Source: Eubacteriales bacterium
Lineage (GTDB): Bacteria; Bacillota; Clostridia; Christensenellales; CAG-138
Length of the DNA stretch: 6,446 bases
Assembly (NCBI GenBank): GCA_030695285.1
Contig: JAUYTF010000501.1
Coordinates: 1 to 6,446, forward strand
Direction of reading: 5' to 3'
Shown: positions 1-5,474 of the stretch, in pieces
Position numbering within the stretch: position 1 is the first letter of the stretch
How the letters are laid out: each line of letters begins with the position of its first letter
The notes under the pieces: model-generated
The model's database searches: none
What the model was told of the DNA's origin: nothing
Seen by the model: the letters and a program-made list of their open reading frames with translations, nothing else
Position numbers and translations under genes: made by a program

Positions 1-380
1 AGAGGACCTTCGTCGAGCACGTCCAGCTTGCCCGTCTCCGCATCCACGGCAACGCAGCAAAACGGCGTCTTCGTCTCGGCAAAGGTTTTATTGTGCGTGA
101 GCGTACGGACCAGCCCTTCAAGCCGATCGCCCCTCAGCAGCCCGCCGGAAAGCGTGAGCTTGACGTCCAGGTAGTCGTAGAGTTTGATCGACTTGATGAA
201 TCGTTCAAGCAGATACAGATCGGTACCGACGCTATAGATGCCGCCGATGATCGCGCCCATGCTGCTGCCGGAGATCATGTCGATGTGAATGCCTGCTTTG
301 TCCAACTCCTGCAGAACGCCGATATGCGCAAAGCCTCTTGTGCTGCCCGCGCCGAGCGCGAGTCCTAATTTTTTTCTCAT
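1..380 (-). CDS. Patatin-like phospholipase/esterase, YlbK/RssA type (5' part only)
   Basis: This is the N-terminal 126 residues of a patatin-family serine hydrolase; the rest lies beyond position 1. Seen: a glycine-rich oxyanion-hole motif GAGSTRG at residues 10-16, followed by FAHIGVLQEL, and the nucleophile-elbow motif G-S-S-M-G at 38-42 with the presumed catalytic Ser40. The catalytic Asp would be in the missing part. Family knowledge: bacterial members use a Ser-Asp dyad to hydrolyse acyl esters; the physiological substrate of YlbK/RssA-type proteins is not well defined. No signal peptide is visible, so a cytoplasmic or membrane-peripheral location is inferred. The ATG at 380 is the only start that keeps the whole motif; the frame upstream closes at a stop about seven bases before it. 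No strong Shine-Dalgarno precedes it. Its start region is tandemly duplicated just upstream, and a terminator separates it from the preceding gene. Its place after rsmD-coaD matches B. subtilis ylbK. Confidence 0.9.
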   Translation of the reverse strand, partial: MRKKLGLALGAGSTRGFAHIGVLQELDKAGIHIDMISGSSMGAIIGGIYSVGTDLYLLERFIKSIKLYDYLDVKLTLSGGLLRGDRLEGLVRTLTHNKTFAETKTPFCCVAVDAETGKLDVLDEGP

Positions 381-534
381 GCTTTCATGATCCGTCTTCT
401 TATGATGATTTTCGCGAAATCCTTTTTGCTGCCCGCGCCGAGCGCGAGTCCTAATTTTTTTCTCATGCTTTCATGATCCGTCTTCTTAAGATGATTTACG
501 CTAAATCTTTTGTGCTGCCCGCGCCGAGCGCGAG
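341..534. repeat. 86-bp tandem repeat of the patatin gene start (2.25 copies)
   Basis: Two full 86-bp units (341-426 and 427-512) and a 22-bp partial third unit (513-534) lie head to tail. I count 5 mismatches between the two full units, all in the last third. The unit carries, in minus-strand order, the region upstream of the start, the ATG, and the codons up to the oxyanion-hole glycines. Unit 1 contains the real start at 380 and unit 2 a decoy start at 466. The partial third copy encodes only LALGAGSTKDLA followed by TAA at 496. Each unit carries a GC-rich hairpin (7-bp arms, 3-base loop) inside the coding motif. The mismatches argue against a simple assembly duplication. Confidence 0.92.
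377..466 (-). pseudogene. Duplicated 5' fragment of the patatin gene (29-codon ORF)
   Basis: This short ORF starts at an ATG whose first 13 codons (MRKKLGLALGAGS) are identical to those of the patatin gene. It then diverges (KKDFAKIII) and ends in IMKA plus TGA. The TGA overlaps the ATG of the real patatin gene as ATGA. It arises because the start region is repeated with an 86-bp period, which is not a multiple of three, so the second start reads out of frame into the first. It could be a dead duplication scar, or it could be translated and act as a coupled leader for the patatin gene. The sequence cannot decide between these. It has no full hydrolase domain and cannot be an enzyme. Confidence 0.4.
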
Positions 535-593
535 GTTGTTTTTTCTAATAAACCAATGTTCCGTTATCTTGTCGTCTAAAAGACTAATTTGCG

Positions 594-630
594 TGAGAAA
601 ACGAGCCGGAGGATGCTGCCCTCGGCTCGT
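594..630 (-). terminator. Rho-independent terminator after the coiled-coil gene
   Basis: On the minus strand a perfect 8-bp stem (ACGAGCCG pairing with CGGCTCGT) extends by AGG/CCT across a one-base bulge around a short loop, and is followed directly by TTTTCTC. It begins 10 bases after the TAA of the coiled-coil gene. It should end the rsmD-coaD-coiled-coil transcript and make the patatin gene depend on its own promoter or on read-through. Confidence 0.85.
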
Positions 631-640
631 CTTAGGTTGT

Positions 641-1699
641 TTAGAAGTCTTCGTCCTCGTTCTCGTCGTCACTCGACTCGATGAACTCAATGAGGCGCTT
701 GCGGGGCTTTTTCTCCTTCGCTTCCTTCGCTTCTTTGGGCGCTTTGGCGACGGGCTCTACCCAATCCTCGTCATCTTCTTCGTCATCATCGTCGTACTCC
801 GCTTCGAGCAGACGCGAGAAGAGTCCCTTCTTTTTCGGGGGCGCTTCTTGCGCACGCGGCTCGCGGCGGCGCGGCACATCTTCGATCTCTTCGGCCGGAA
901 CAGGGCGGCTCACCGGGCGGGCGAACTGGCGCGTGGCGGTGGGATCTTCTTCGACGGCAAAGCGATCCGCTTCGACGCGCTGCTGGCGCACTTGACGCGG
1001 CGGCTCGCTATAGGCGGGCTCCGCATAGCGCGGAGGCTCGACATAAGCGGGCTCGGCATAGCGCGGCTGCTCGGCGATCATAGGATGCGAAGGCGTATAC
1101 TGCGCCTGCGCGGCATACTGCGGCTCCGCTACGGGAACGCGCGGCATGGGTGCTGGCGCGGAGAGATCGTCTACGCCAAGTTCCCTGCGGTTGGTCTCGA
1201 TCATCTGATGATATTCGGCAATATAGCGCTGCAGGTCTACGAGGATTTCATCCGCGTACTTGCGCGCGCCGTTATAGATTGCAGTTGCGTTATCCTCAGC
1301 TTCGGCTGCAATGCCGCTAGCGCGCGTAAACGCATCTTTATACACTTCGCTCTCGCTGACGCGGTGGTCAAACTCTTCCTGCGCTTCCATGCGGATGCTG
1401 TCCGCCCTCGCCTGCGCGTGGCCTAGGATGGTGTCCGCTTCCTGATGCGCCTGCTCGACGATCTCTATCGCGTTCTCTTTCGCGTCCGCGATGGTGTTTT
1501 CCGCTTCGGAAAGGATTCCGGTAGCTCTGCGGATATCCTCAGGGATGACAACCTTCAGGTCTTCCAGAAGGTCCAAGAGGCGGTCTACTTCCACAACCCG
1601 CTTCGCTGCCCCGCCAAACTTGGAGCGGGGGCTCTCCTCCAGCTCTTGCTTGATGCGGTTTATTATGCTGAAAATCTTCATTGTTTGTGCGCTGCTCAT
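641..1699 (-). CDS. CoaD-linked coiled-coil protein ('ATPase-like'/DivIVA-like) with long acidic tail
   Basis: A 352-residue protein. Residues 1-175 are charged and helical, with long Ala/Glu-rich stretches typical of coiled coils, and resemble the ~150-200 residue proteins of unknown function often found directly after coaD in clostridia and labelled 'ATPase' or F0-subunit-b-like. I see no Walker motif, so the ATPase label is not supported. Residues 180-275 are Pro-rich and disordered, with two 11-residue repeats (PRYAEPAYxEP) at 211-232. Residues 289-299 (KKKGLFSRLLE) form a short basic amphipathic segment, followed by an Asp/Glu run (302-312), a Lys-rich linker (317-335) and a second acidic end. 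The tail roughly doubles the length I expect for the family. No signal peptide or membrane helix is seen. The ATG at 1699 is preceded by AGAAAGG 11 bases upstream and overlaps the coaD stop as ATGA, implying translational coupling. A scaffold role at membrane or division sites is only a guess. Confidence 0.85.
   Translation of the reverse strand: MSSAQTMKIFSIINRIKQELEESPRSKFGGAAKRVVEVDRLLDLLEDLKVVIPEDIRRATGILSEAENTIADAKENAIEIVEQAHQEADTILGHAQARADSIRMEAQEEFDHRVSESEVYKDAFTRASGIAAEAEDNATAIYNGARKYADEILVDLQRYIAEYHQMIETNRRELGVDDLSAPAPMPRVPVAEPQYAAQAQYTPSHPMIAEQPRYAEPAYVEPPRYAEPAYSEPPRQVRQQRVEADRFAVEEDPTATRQFARPVSRPVPAEEIEDVPRRREPRAQEAPPKKKGLFSRLLEAEYDDDDEEDDEDWVEPVAKAPKEAKEAKEKKPRKRLIEFIESSDDENEDEDF
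1004..1069. repeat. 33-bp in-frame tandem repeat in the coiled-coil gene
   Basis: Two adjacent 33-bp units (1004-1036 and 1037-1069) encode the 11-residue motifs QPRYAEPAYVE and PPRYAEPAYSE. Further degenerate Tyr/Pro motifs (EPQYAAQAQY) lie just upstream in the protein. Because the period is a multiple of three, copy number can change without breaking the gene. The DNA copies differ at several positions, so the duplication is not brand new. Confidence 0.8.
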
Positions 1700-2184
1700 G
1701 GTTTTTTTAACCTTTCTGCAATGATATTCTGAATGCTGTCCGGTACGAGTCCGTTGATGTTTCCGCCCATGGAGCCGATTTCCCTCACGGCGCTGGAACT
1801 CAAGAACGAGTGCTCCGGCCGCGCCATGAAGTAAACGGTGTCCATATCCGGCGCGAGATGGAGATTGAGCGCGTTGATCTGAAACTCATACTCAAAATCC
1901 ATGGTCGCTCGCAGTCCGCGAATGATGTAGTCCGCGCCGATGGCGCGCGCGTAATCGACCAGTAAGCCGTCAAAATGCGTCACCACGACGTTTTGTATGC
2001 CCTCGGCCTGCACCATGCGCGTGATCATATCCACACGCTCCTCAACCGAGAACACGGGGCGCTTGGCGGCGTTGTTGAGCACGCTGACATACACGCGGTC
2101 AAACATCGCAATCGCCCGCTCCAGCACATCGTGGTGTCCGATGGTAAACGGGTCAAAACTACCGGGGTACACGCAGGTTCGCAT
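1696..2184 (-). CDS. coaD: Phosphopantetheine adenylyltransferase (PPAT)
   Basis: CoaD catalyses the fourth step of coenzyme A synthesis: ATP plus 4'-phosphopantetheine gives dephospho-CoA plus pyrophosphate, in the cytoplasm. At 162 residues it has the normal family length. Seen: the nucleotidyltransferase motif GSFDPFTIGH (residues 8-17, TxGH type), Lys41 in the NNAAKRP segment, the YIIRGLR block (87-93) followed by DFEYEFQ, and the C-terminal SFLSSSAVRE (ISSTxVR-like, 127-136). The frame stays open upstream to 2262, but those 26 extra residues overlap the end of rsmD and lie before the family start. The ATG at 2184 has GAGAAAGG about 10 bases upstream and gives the canonical MRTCVYPGSFDPF. 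The gap from rsmD is 31 bp and the 3' end overlaps the next gene by 4 bp, so the three genes form one operon. Confidence 0.97.
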   Translation of the reverse strand: MRTCVYPGSFDPFTIGHHDVLERAIAMFDRVYVSVLNNAAKRPVFSVEERVDMITRMVQAEGIQNVVVTHFDGLLVDYARAIGADYIIRGLRATMDFEYEFQINALNLHLAPDMDTVYFMARPEHSFLSSSAVREIGSMGGNINGLVPDSIQNIIAERLKKP

Positions 2185-2215
2185 GCTTGCCTGGCCTTTC
2201 TCAAAGCGCACCCGG

Positions 2216-2785
2216 TCAGGGACGCGCCTCGCTCTCTGCTCGCTGAAAAATCGAAACGGCACAGCTGCCGTAGCGCCTGGTCTGCTTCAGCTCTGCCAGA
2301 GGCGACGCTAAGACGGGCGGCAGTTTTCCCGCGTGCTCAATGATCACGCGCCCCGTTTCAAAGAGCAGCCCCAGCGAAAATATCCGCTCGGCGGCCGCCT
2401 GCGCGGTGCCATCCTGATAAGGCGCGTCGAGAAACACAAAGTCAAAGCGCTCCCCTGTCCGCGCCAGATCGCCGAGGCACACTGCGTAATCTTTGCACAG
2501 CACCTGCACGACGGAATCCAGCTTGAGCAGCTTTGCATTCTGGCGAATCTGCTCGGCGCAATCCCTGTTGTAATCATTGCAGACAACCTTGTCCGCCCCG
2601 CGGGACGCAGCCTCCAGCCCGAGATTGCCGGAGCCGGAAAAAAGATCCAGCACGCGACTGCCGGGAATATCAAACTGCAGCATCCCAAACAGCGCTTCCT
2701 TCACGTGGTCGAGTGTCGGGCGCGTGTCCATGCCCTTTGGCGCGTCAAAGCGACGCCCACGCGCTATACCCGCGATAATTCTCAA
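2216..2785 (-). CDS. rsmD: 16S rRNA (guanine(966)-N(2))-methyltransferase RsmD
   Basis: RsmD methylates N2 of G966 in 16S rRNA on the assembled 30S subunit, using S-adenosylmethionine. Seen in the 189 residues: N-terminal MRIIAGIARGRRF; the TRPTLDHVKEALF block (21-33) typical of RsmD; SAM-binding motif I VLDLFSGSGNLGLEAA (45-60); and the catalytic motif IV as FLDAPY (118-123), where the usual DPPY has Ala in place of the first Pro. Length is normal for the family. The start codon is TTG at 2785, with GGAGG five bases upstream and no in-frame ATG before it. The stop of a 26-codon leader ORF overlaps this TTG as TTGA. The gene heads the rsmD-coaD-coiled-coil operon behind its own probable promoter. 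Confidence 0.96.
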   Translation of the reverse strand: MRIIAGIARGRRFDAPKGMDTRPTLDHVKEALFGMLQFDIPGSRVLDLFSGSGNLGLEAASRGADKVVCNDYNRDCAEQIRQNAKLLKLDSVVQVLCKDYAVCLGDLARTGERFDFVFLDAPYQDGTAQAAAERIFSLGLLFETGRVIIEHAGKLPPVLASPLAELKQTRRYGSCAVSIFQRAESEARP

Positions 2786-2862
2786 ACCGGCCTCCGCAAA
2801 AAATCCGTTTGCAGCGGAGAAGCCGGCGCAACAAAACGCCCGAACTCCGCATAATAACCCAT
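2782..2862 (-). CDS. Possible 26-residue leader ORF upstream of rsmD
   Basis: An ATG at 2862, about 12 bases after a probable -10 box, opens a 26-codon frame beginning MGYYAEFGRF and ending FLRRPV, then TGA. The TGA overlaps the TTG start of rsmD (TTGA), the same type of 4-base overlap seen between coaD and the next gene. No good Shine-Dalgarno precedes the ATG, and the mRNA leader would be only a few bases, so translation would be nearly leaderless. I recognise no homologue, and the composition gives no hint of function. It may be a coupling leader peptide for rsmD or a chance ORF. Confidence 0.33.
   Translation of the reverse strand: MGYYAEFGRFVAPASPLQTDFLRRPV
2791..2795 (-). promoter_or_regulatory. 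Shine-Dalgarno of rsmD
   Basis: GGAGG on the minus strand lies five bases before the TTG at 2785. It is the best ribosome-binding sequence in this leader and is what fixes a non-ATG start for rsmD. It sits inside the last codons of the 26-codon leader ORF. Confidence 0.75.
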
Positions 2863-2874
2863 AATAGTTACTCT

Positions 2875-2903
2875 AGTATATCACCACGCGGACGATGGCA
2901 CAA
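2875..2903 (-). promoter_or_regulatory. Probable promoter of the rsmD-coaD operon
   Basis: On the minus strand the -10 hexamer TATACT (2880-2875) is preceded by TGA, giving an extended -10 (TGN). TTGTGC (2903-2898) stands 17 bases upstream as a weak -35 element. Transcription would start near 2868, giving an 80-base leader to the rsmD start. Three direct repeats lie directly upstream of the -35 element. Confidence 0.6.
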
Positions 2904-2907
2904 GAAG

Positions 2908-2978
2908 CAATGCGACTTTCAGGCGCGATTGCGACTCTACAGGCGCGATTGACACAATGCGACTTTCAGGCGCGATTG
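2908..2978. repeat. Short direct repeats upstream of the rsmD promoter
   Basis: Two identical 24-bp copies (2908-2931 and 2955-2978) flank a shortened variant (2931-2951). The shared core on the plus strand is CAGGCGCGATTG, preceded by GCGACTTT or, in the middle copy, GCGACTCTA. Core spacing is 20 and 28 bp. Each full copy can fold into a bulged 7-bp hairpin (CAAT-GCG against CGC-g-ATTG) with a 9-base loop. The array ends five bases before the -35 box, so it could be an operator, or it could be a non-functional repeat. Confidence 0.8.
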
Positions 2979-2986
2979 ACGCACCT

Positions 2987-3016
2987 GCGCGATCCGCCGG
3001 GCGAACCCTGTCGCGC
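2987..3016. other. GC-rich inverted repeat downstream of the M23 gene
   Basis: GCGCGA (2987-2992) and TCGCGC (3011-3016) form a perfect 6-bp inverted repeat, enclosing a second small hairpin on the minus strand (GGG-TTCG-CCC). It lies 22 bases after the M23 stop. There is no T-run after it, so it is not a standard terminator. It could stabilise the 3' end of the LDT-M23 mRNA or mark a weak stop. Confidence 0.35.
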
Positions 3017-3038
3017 TGCAGGCTGGCCTTCTTTGATG

Positions 3039-4265
3039 CTAATCCGGCAGTATCGGGCCGATGCCTGCCTGCACGAACAGATCGTAAGCATTGACGTATT
3101 TCCCCTCCGGCGTGACCAGGCCAAGATGCAGGTGATACGCCGCGCTGTTGCCCGTGCTGCCGACGAGGCCGATCTGCTGCCCCTGTCTGACCTTGTCCCC
3201 TTCCTCGACGAAGGTGGTCATCTCAAACAGATGATAGTAATGATAGACGAATCCATACGGGTCTTCTATGATCACATAATAGCCGGGTATGGGCAGATAG
3301 CCGATGTATTGCACCACGCCGTCCGTCACGGACAGGATTGGTGTTTTGGCGGGTCTCTTGATATCCGTGCCCATATGCAGGCGCGTTCTGCGCGAGCGCG
3401 GGTCATACCAGCCGTTTTTGATCAGCCCGCCTTTGACGGGGTGTATGATGGTTGAAAGATACGCCTGCGGAAACGGATACACCTCAATCGGCGCCATGCT
3501 GCCGTCGTCCTGATACACGGTGTTGAAATAGGTCAGCGCGAGAATCCCCTCGACGAGCTGATCGTGCGTGTCTTGCCCGGCGAGTTCTTCAAACGAAGGG
3601 CTCGGCCAGTGAAGCGTGATGCCGGTATATGCGTTCCCTGCGCGCTCGACGGAAAGCGAGGCAGCGATCGCATCCGTCATGTTCTCGCCGTAGATGTAGT
3701 AAAGCGCGGCGCACTCGCGCCAGGTCAGGAGCGTGTGCGGCTGCCCCTCGGCAGAAAGCGCGATCTTTGCGTCGCGACAATCGCGACTGATGCTGCGCAC
3801 GCACGCGGCAGAAGAAAGCTGTACCGAGGTGTTGAGCGCGTCCGCAAGCGCGGAGAATGCAGGTACATTCTGCGCATAGCTGTCGTATACACCGGGCTCA
3901 AATGCTTTCAATGCGACTTGCATGGCAGGCCAGTCCGGCCGAAGGCTTGTTTTCATCAGGCGGGATGCGGCTTCAAAAGTGCTCTCGATCAGCTGGTTTT
4001 TCGTCATTCTGCCGCTCTGGCTGGTGCGGGAGACAAGGCCGGCTTCCCAGCGGAGCATCTCCGCGGCGTATGCTGCGGAGTCGCCGCCGCGCGCATCCTC
4101 GCCCGCGCAGGCCTCGCTTAAAATAGAAACGGTCAGAGAAGGCTCCGGCGTCGCCTCCGGCACCGGACTCGGCGCGGCAAGCGACACGCGAACAGAAGCT
4201 GTCGATGCCGCAAGCAGCATCGACAGCAAACTAATTACTATTTTTATTCTTTGTTTTTTACCCAT
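3039..4265 (-). CDS. Exported M23 (LytM-type) zinc metallopeptidase
   Basis: A 408-residue predicted peptidoglycan endopeptidase. Residues 1-31 form a signal peptide: basic MGKKQRIK, hydrophobic IVISLLSMLLAA, with a probable cleavage near SLA/AP. Residues 32-270 are an exported domain I do not recognise, with four cysteines (53, 155, 163, 185). The M23 domain occupies about 275-400: zinc ligands His297 and Asp301 in LHMGTD, His380 in HLHLG (with His378), the YYHL motif at 343-346, and the typical VEEGDKVRQGQQIGLVGSTGNS stretch split over 353-374. All active-site residues are present, so activity is expected, unlike degenerate EnvC-type members. The ATG at 4265 shares its A with the TAA of the upstream L,D-transpeptidase gene. 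There is no Shine-Dalgarno, so translation probably depends on coupling. A TTG at 4271 would add two residues and is less likely. Confidence 0.92.
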   Translation of the reverse strand: MGKKQRIKIVISLLSMLLAASTASVRVSLAAPSPVPEATPEPSLTVSILSEACAGEDARGGDSAAYAAEMLRWEAGLVSRTSQSGRMTKNQLIESTFEAASRLMKTSLRPDWPAMQVALKAFEPGVYDSYAQNVPAFSALADALNTSVQLSSAACVRSISRDCRDAKIALSAEGQPHTLLTWRECAALYYIYGENMTDAIAASLSVERAGNAYTGITLHWPSPSFEELAGQDTHDQLVEGILALTYFNTVYQDDGSMAPIEVYPFPQAYLSTIIHPVKGGLIKNGWYDPRSRRTRLHMGTDIKRPAKTPILSVTDGVVQYIGYLPIPGYYVIIEDPYGFVYHYYHLFEMTTFVEEGDKVRQGQQIGLVGSTGNSAAYHLHLGLVTPEGKYVNAYDLFVQAGIGPILPD

Positions 4266-5320
4266 TACCAAGGATTTGGATCTAGTGTTGGTTCTACATA
4301 AGGCGTAGGTGTTTCCGCCGGAGGCGGAGTAATCTCTCCACCTGCTCCCGACGGAGTCGGGGTTAAATCGTCATCCCCATCCCCAAGATCCGGCAGGGGC
4401 AGCGGCGCGTACTTATAGTCCAGCACCCGGATGAGATCCTCAATCCGCCAGTTATCCGTCCAGGGAGCTTCCCCGGCTTTCAGCCTGACGTTCGGAATGG
4501 ACGGGGGTAGAATCAGCTGCGCGCGAATCGAGCCCGTGTCCGCATCCAGCGGATCGCCCTTGCGAATTTCGCAGGTCGTGCCGTAGCCGATGTTATACCA
4601 GATCCAACGGGCATCCGGCACAGTCAGGCGGATACAGGCGTGGCTTGCTTTCGTCCCGAGATCGTCGTAAGACTCCTGAATCAGCGAGCCGAGATTTTTC
4701 GCCTTATCATACAGGATCGAGTGAAAATAGGTGCGGCTACGAATCAGCGTCAGATACTGCGCTGCTTCGAGGTTGACAAACTGATAGAAACGCCCTTTCG
4801 GTATCTGAATCTGAAAGATGCCCATGGTCGTTTCATGGCCGTGCTCGCTGTTTGGATTGCCGCTCGAGCAGATCATGTAGCGAACCGGCTGCGTCAAATC
4901 GGGTTTGCCGAATGTCGTTCCGTCGTCGATGCGCATATACACCATGACCACCTGCCAGTGCAGATCGACAAGCACATAGTACGTCTTCGGATCGGGATAC
5001 CCCTCCTTGAGCAGCTCGCTGGCAGACTTGCTCATGTCGTCCGTGCTGCCGACTAGCTCCTCATACGTCATTTTGACCGAGGGCGCATAGTGGGAAAACG
5101 GCAGCGGCGGCGGCGTGGGTTCCGGCGTTGCCGTCGGCGCTGGCATATCGCCGAAATCTGTAACGTTGAAATCCACGACCTCCATGCTGACAATGACGGG
5201 TTCCGGTGTCGGCGTTGCTTCCGCCGGCTGAGCCGCCTCTGCGCAGCCAAAAGCAAAAAGAGCGGCAATCACAAGACACGCCAACAGCAGTGTCTTTATG
5301 AGATGTCGTCCCAAGGGCAT
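4265..5320 (-). CDS. Exported L,D-transpeptidase (YkuD domain)
   Basis: Predicted to cross-link peptidoglycan through an acyl-enzyme Cys intermediate. From the ATG at 5320 it has 351 residues: a signal peptide (MPLGRHLIK, then a hydrophobic stretch to Gly25), a Thr/Pro linker (36-75, e.g. ATPTPEP), a YkuD domain (~113-255) and a Pro/Thr-rich tail (310-351). The catalytic motif is SHACIRL (226-232) with Cys229 and His227; the usual SHGC has Ala for Gly. An upstream His200 lies in YFHSILYD. FGC at 24-26 is an imperfect lipobox (Ala at -3), and AEA at 27-29 is an alternative signal peptidase I site. The frame is open up to 5452 (TTG), but 5320 has TGAGG eight bases upstream and puts the signal peptide at the very start. 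ATG 5341 (GGAG 10 bases upstream) is the next best start. The 3' end joins the M23 gene by TAATG. Confidence 0.92.
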   Translation of the reverse strand: MPLGRHLIKTLLLACLVIAALFAFGCAEAAQPAEATPTPEPVIVSMEVVDFNVTDFGDMPAPTATPEPTPPPLPFSHYAPSVKMTYEELVGSTDDMSKSASELLKEGYPDPKTYYVLVDLHWQVVMVYMRIDDGTTFGKPDLTQPVRYMICSSGNPNSEHGHETTMGIFQIQIPKGRFYQFVNLEAAQYLTLIRSRTYFHSILYDKAKNLGSLIQESYDDLGTKASHACIRLTVPDARWIWYNIGYGTTCEIRKGDPLDADTGSIRAQLILPPSIPNVRLKAGEAPWTDNWRIEDLIRVLDYKYAPLPLPDLGDGDDDLTPTPSGAGGEITPPPAETPTPYVEPTLDPNPW

Positions 5321-5328
5321 AATCATAA

Positions 5329-5333
5329 CCTCA
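5329..5333 (-). promoter_or_regulatory. Shine-Dalgarno of the L,D-transpeptidase gene
   Basis: TGAGG on the minus strand stands eight bases before the ATG at 5320, an optimal distance. It is only two bases from the alternative ATG at 5326. This is why 5320 is preferred over the longer open frame. Confidence 0.6.
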
Positions 5334-5432
5334 TTACTCATGAATTGATTGCTCCGGCGCATATTCGAGCCTTTTTTGAACCATGCATTCACTATAAAAA
5401 AGACCCCCGCGACCGTTTGAAGAATCGCGAGT

Positions 5433-5441
5433 ATTGTACCA
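5433..5441 (-). promoter_or_regulatory. Possible extended -10 promoter of the LDT-M23 unit
   Basis: TGG followed by TACAAT (minus strand, 5441-5433) matches an extended -10 box. No clear -35 is found 16-18 bases upstream. Transcription would begin near 5426, upstream of the ATGs at 5362, 5341 and 5320 but downstream of the TTG at 5452, which fits the shorter gene start. Confidence 0.38.
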
Positions 5442-5456
5442 TACCGCCGCAACAGA

Positions 5457-5474
5457 TTCTCCCGAAAAGGAGAA
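5457..5474. other. Small inverted repeat at the end of the recO repeat array
   Basis: TTCTCC (5457-5462) and GGAGAA (5469-5474) form a 6-bp stem with a 6-base loop. No T-run follows on the minus strand, so it is at best a weak terminator for recO. It sits between the last 77-bp repeat and the putative promoter of the next unit. Confidence 0.3.

Noticed and set aside
513..547. Plus-strand hairpin followed by a T-run, resembling a terminator
   Set aside because: The hairpin is made by the duplicated codons LALGAG of the patatin gene, and no plus-strand gene reads into it.
496..690. Minus-strand 64-codon frame ending in LALGAGSTKDLA
   Set aside because: It starts inside the coiled-coil gene in another frame, crosses the terminator and picks up the partial third copy of the patatin start by chance.
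473..1426. Long plus-strand open frame (317 codons)
   Set aside because: It lies opposite the coiled-coil gene, whose family resemblance, ribosome-binding site and coupling to coaD are clear. The translation is Arg/Leu-rich, with no recognisable domain.
2908..2978. Two identical 24-bp repeats with a 23-bp interval, like a minimal CRISPR
   Set aside because: The 'spacer' is itself a degenerate copy of the repeat, there are only two full copies, and no cas gene is present.
5450..5452. TTG start giving a 395-residue L,D-transpeptidase
   Set aside because: It would place 44 extra residues before a clear signal peptide and lies upstream of the likely promoter. The ATG at 5320 has a well-placed Shine-Dalgarno.
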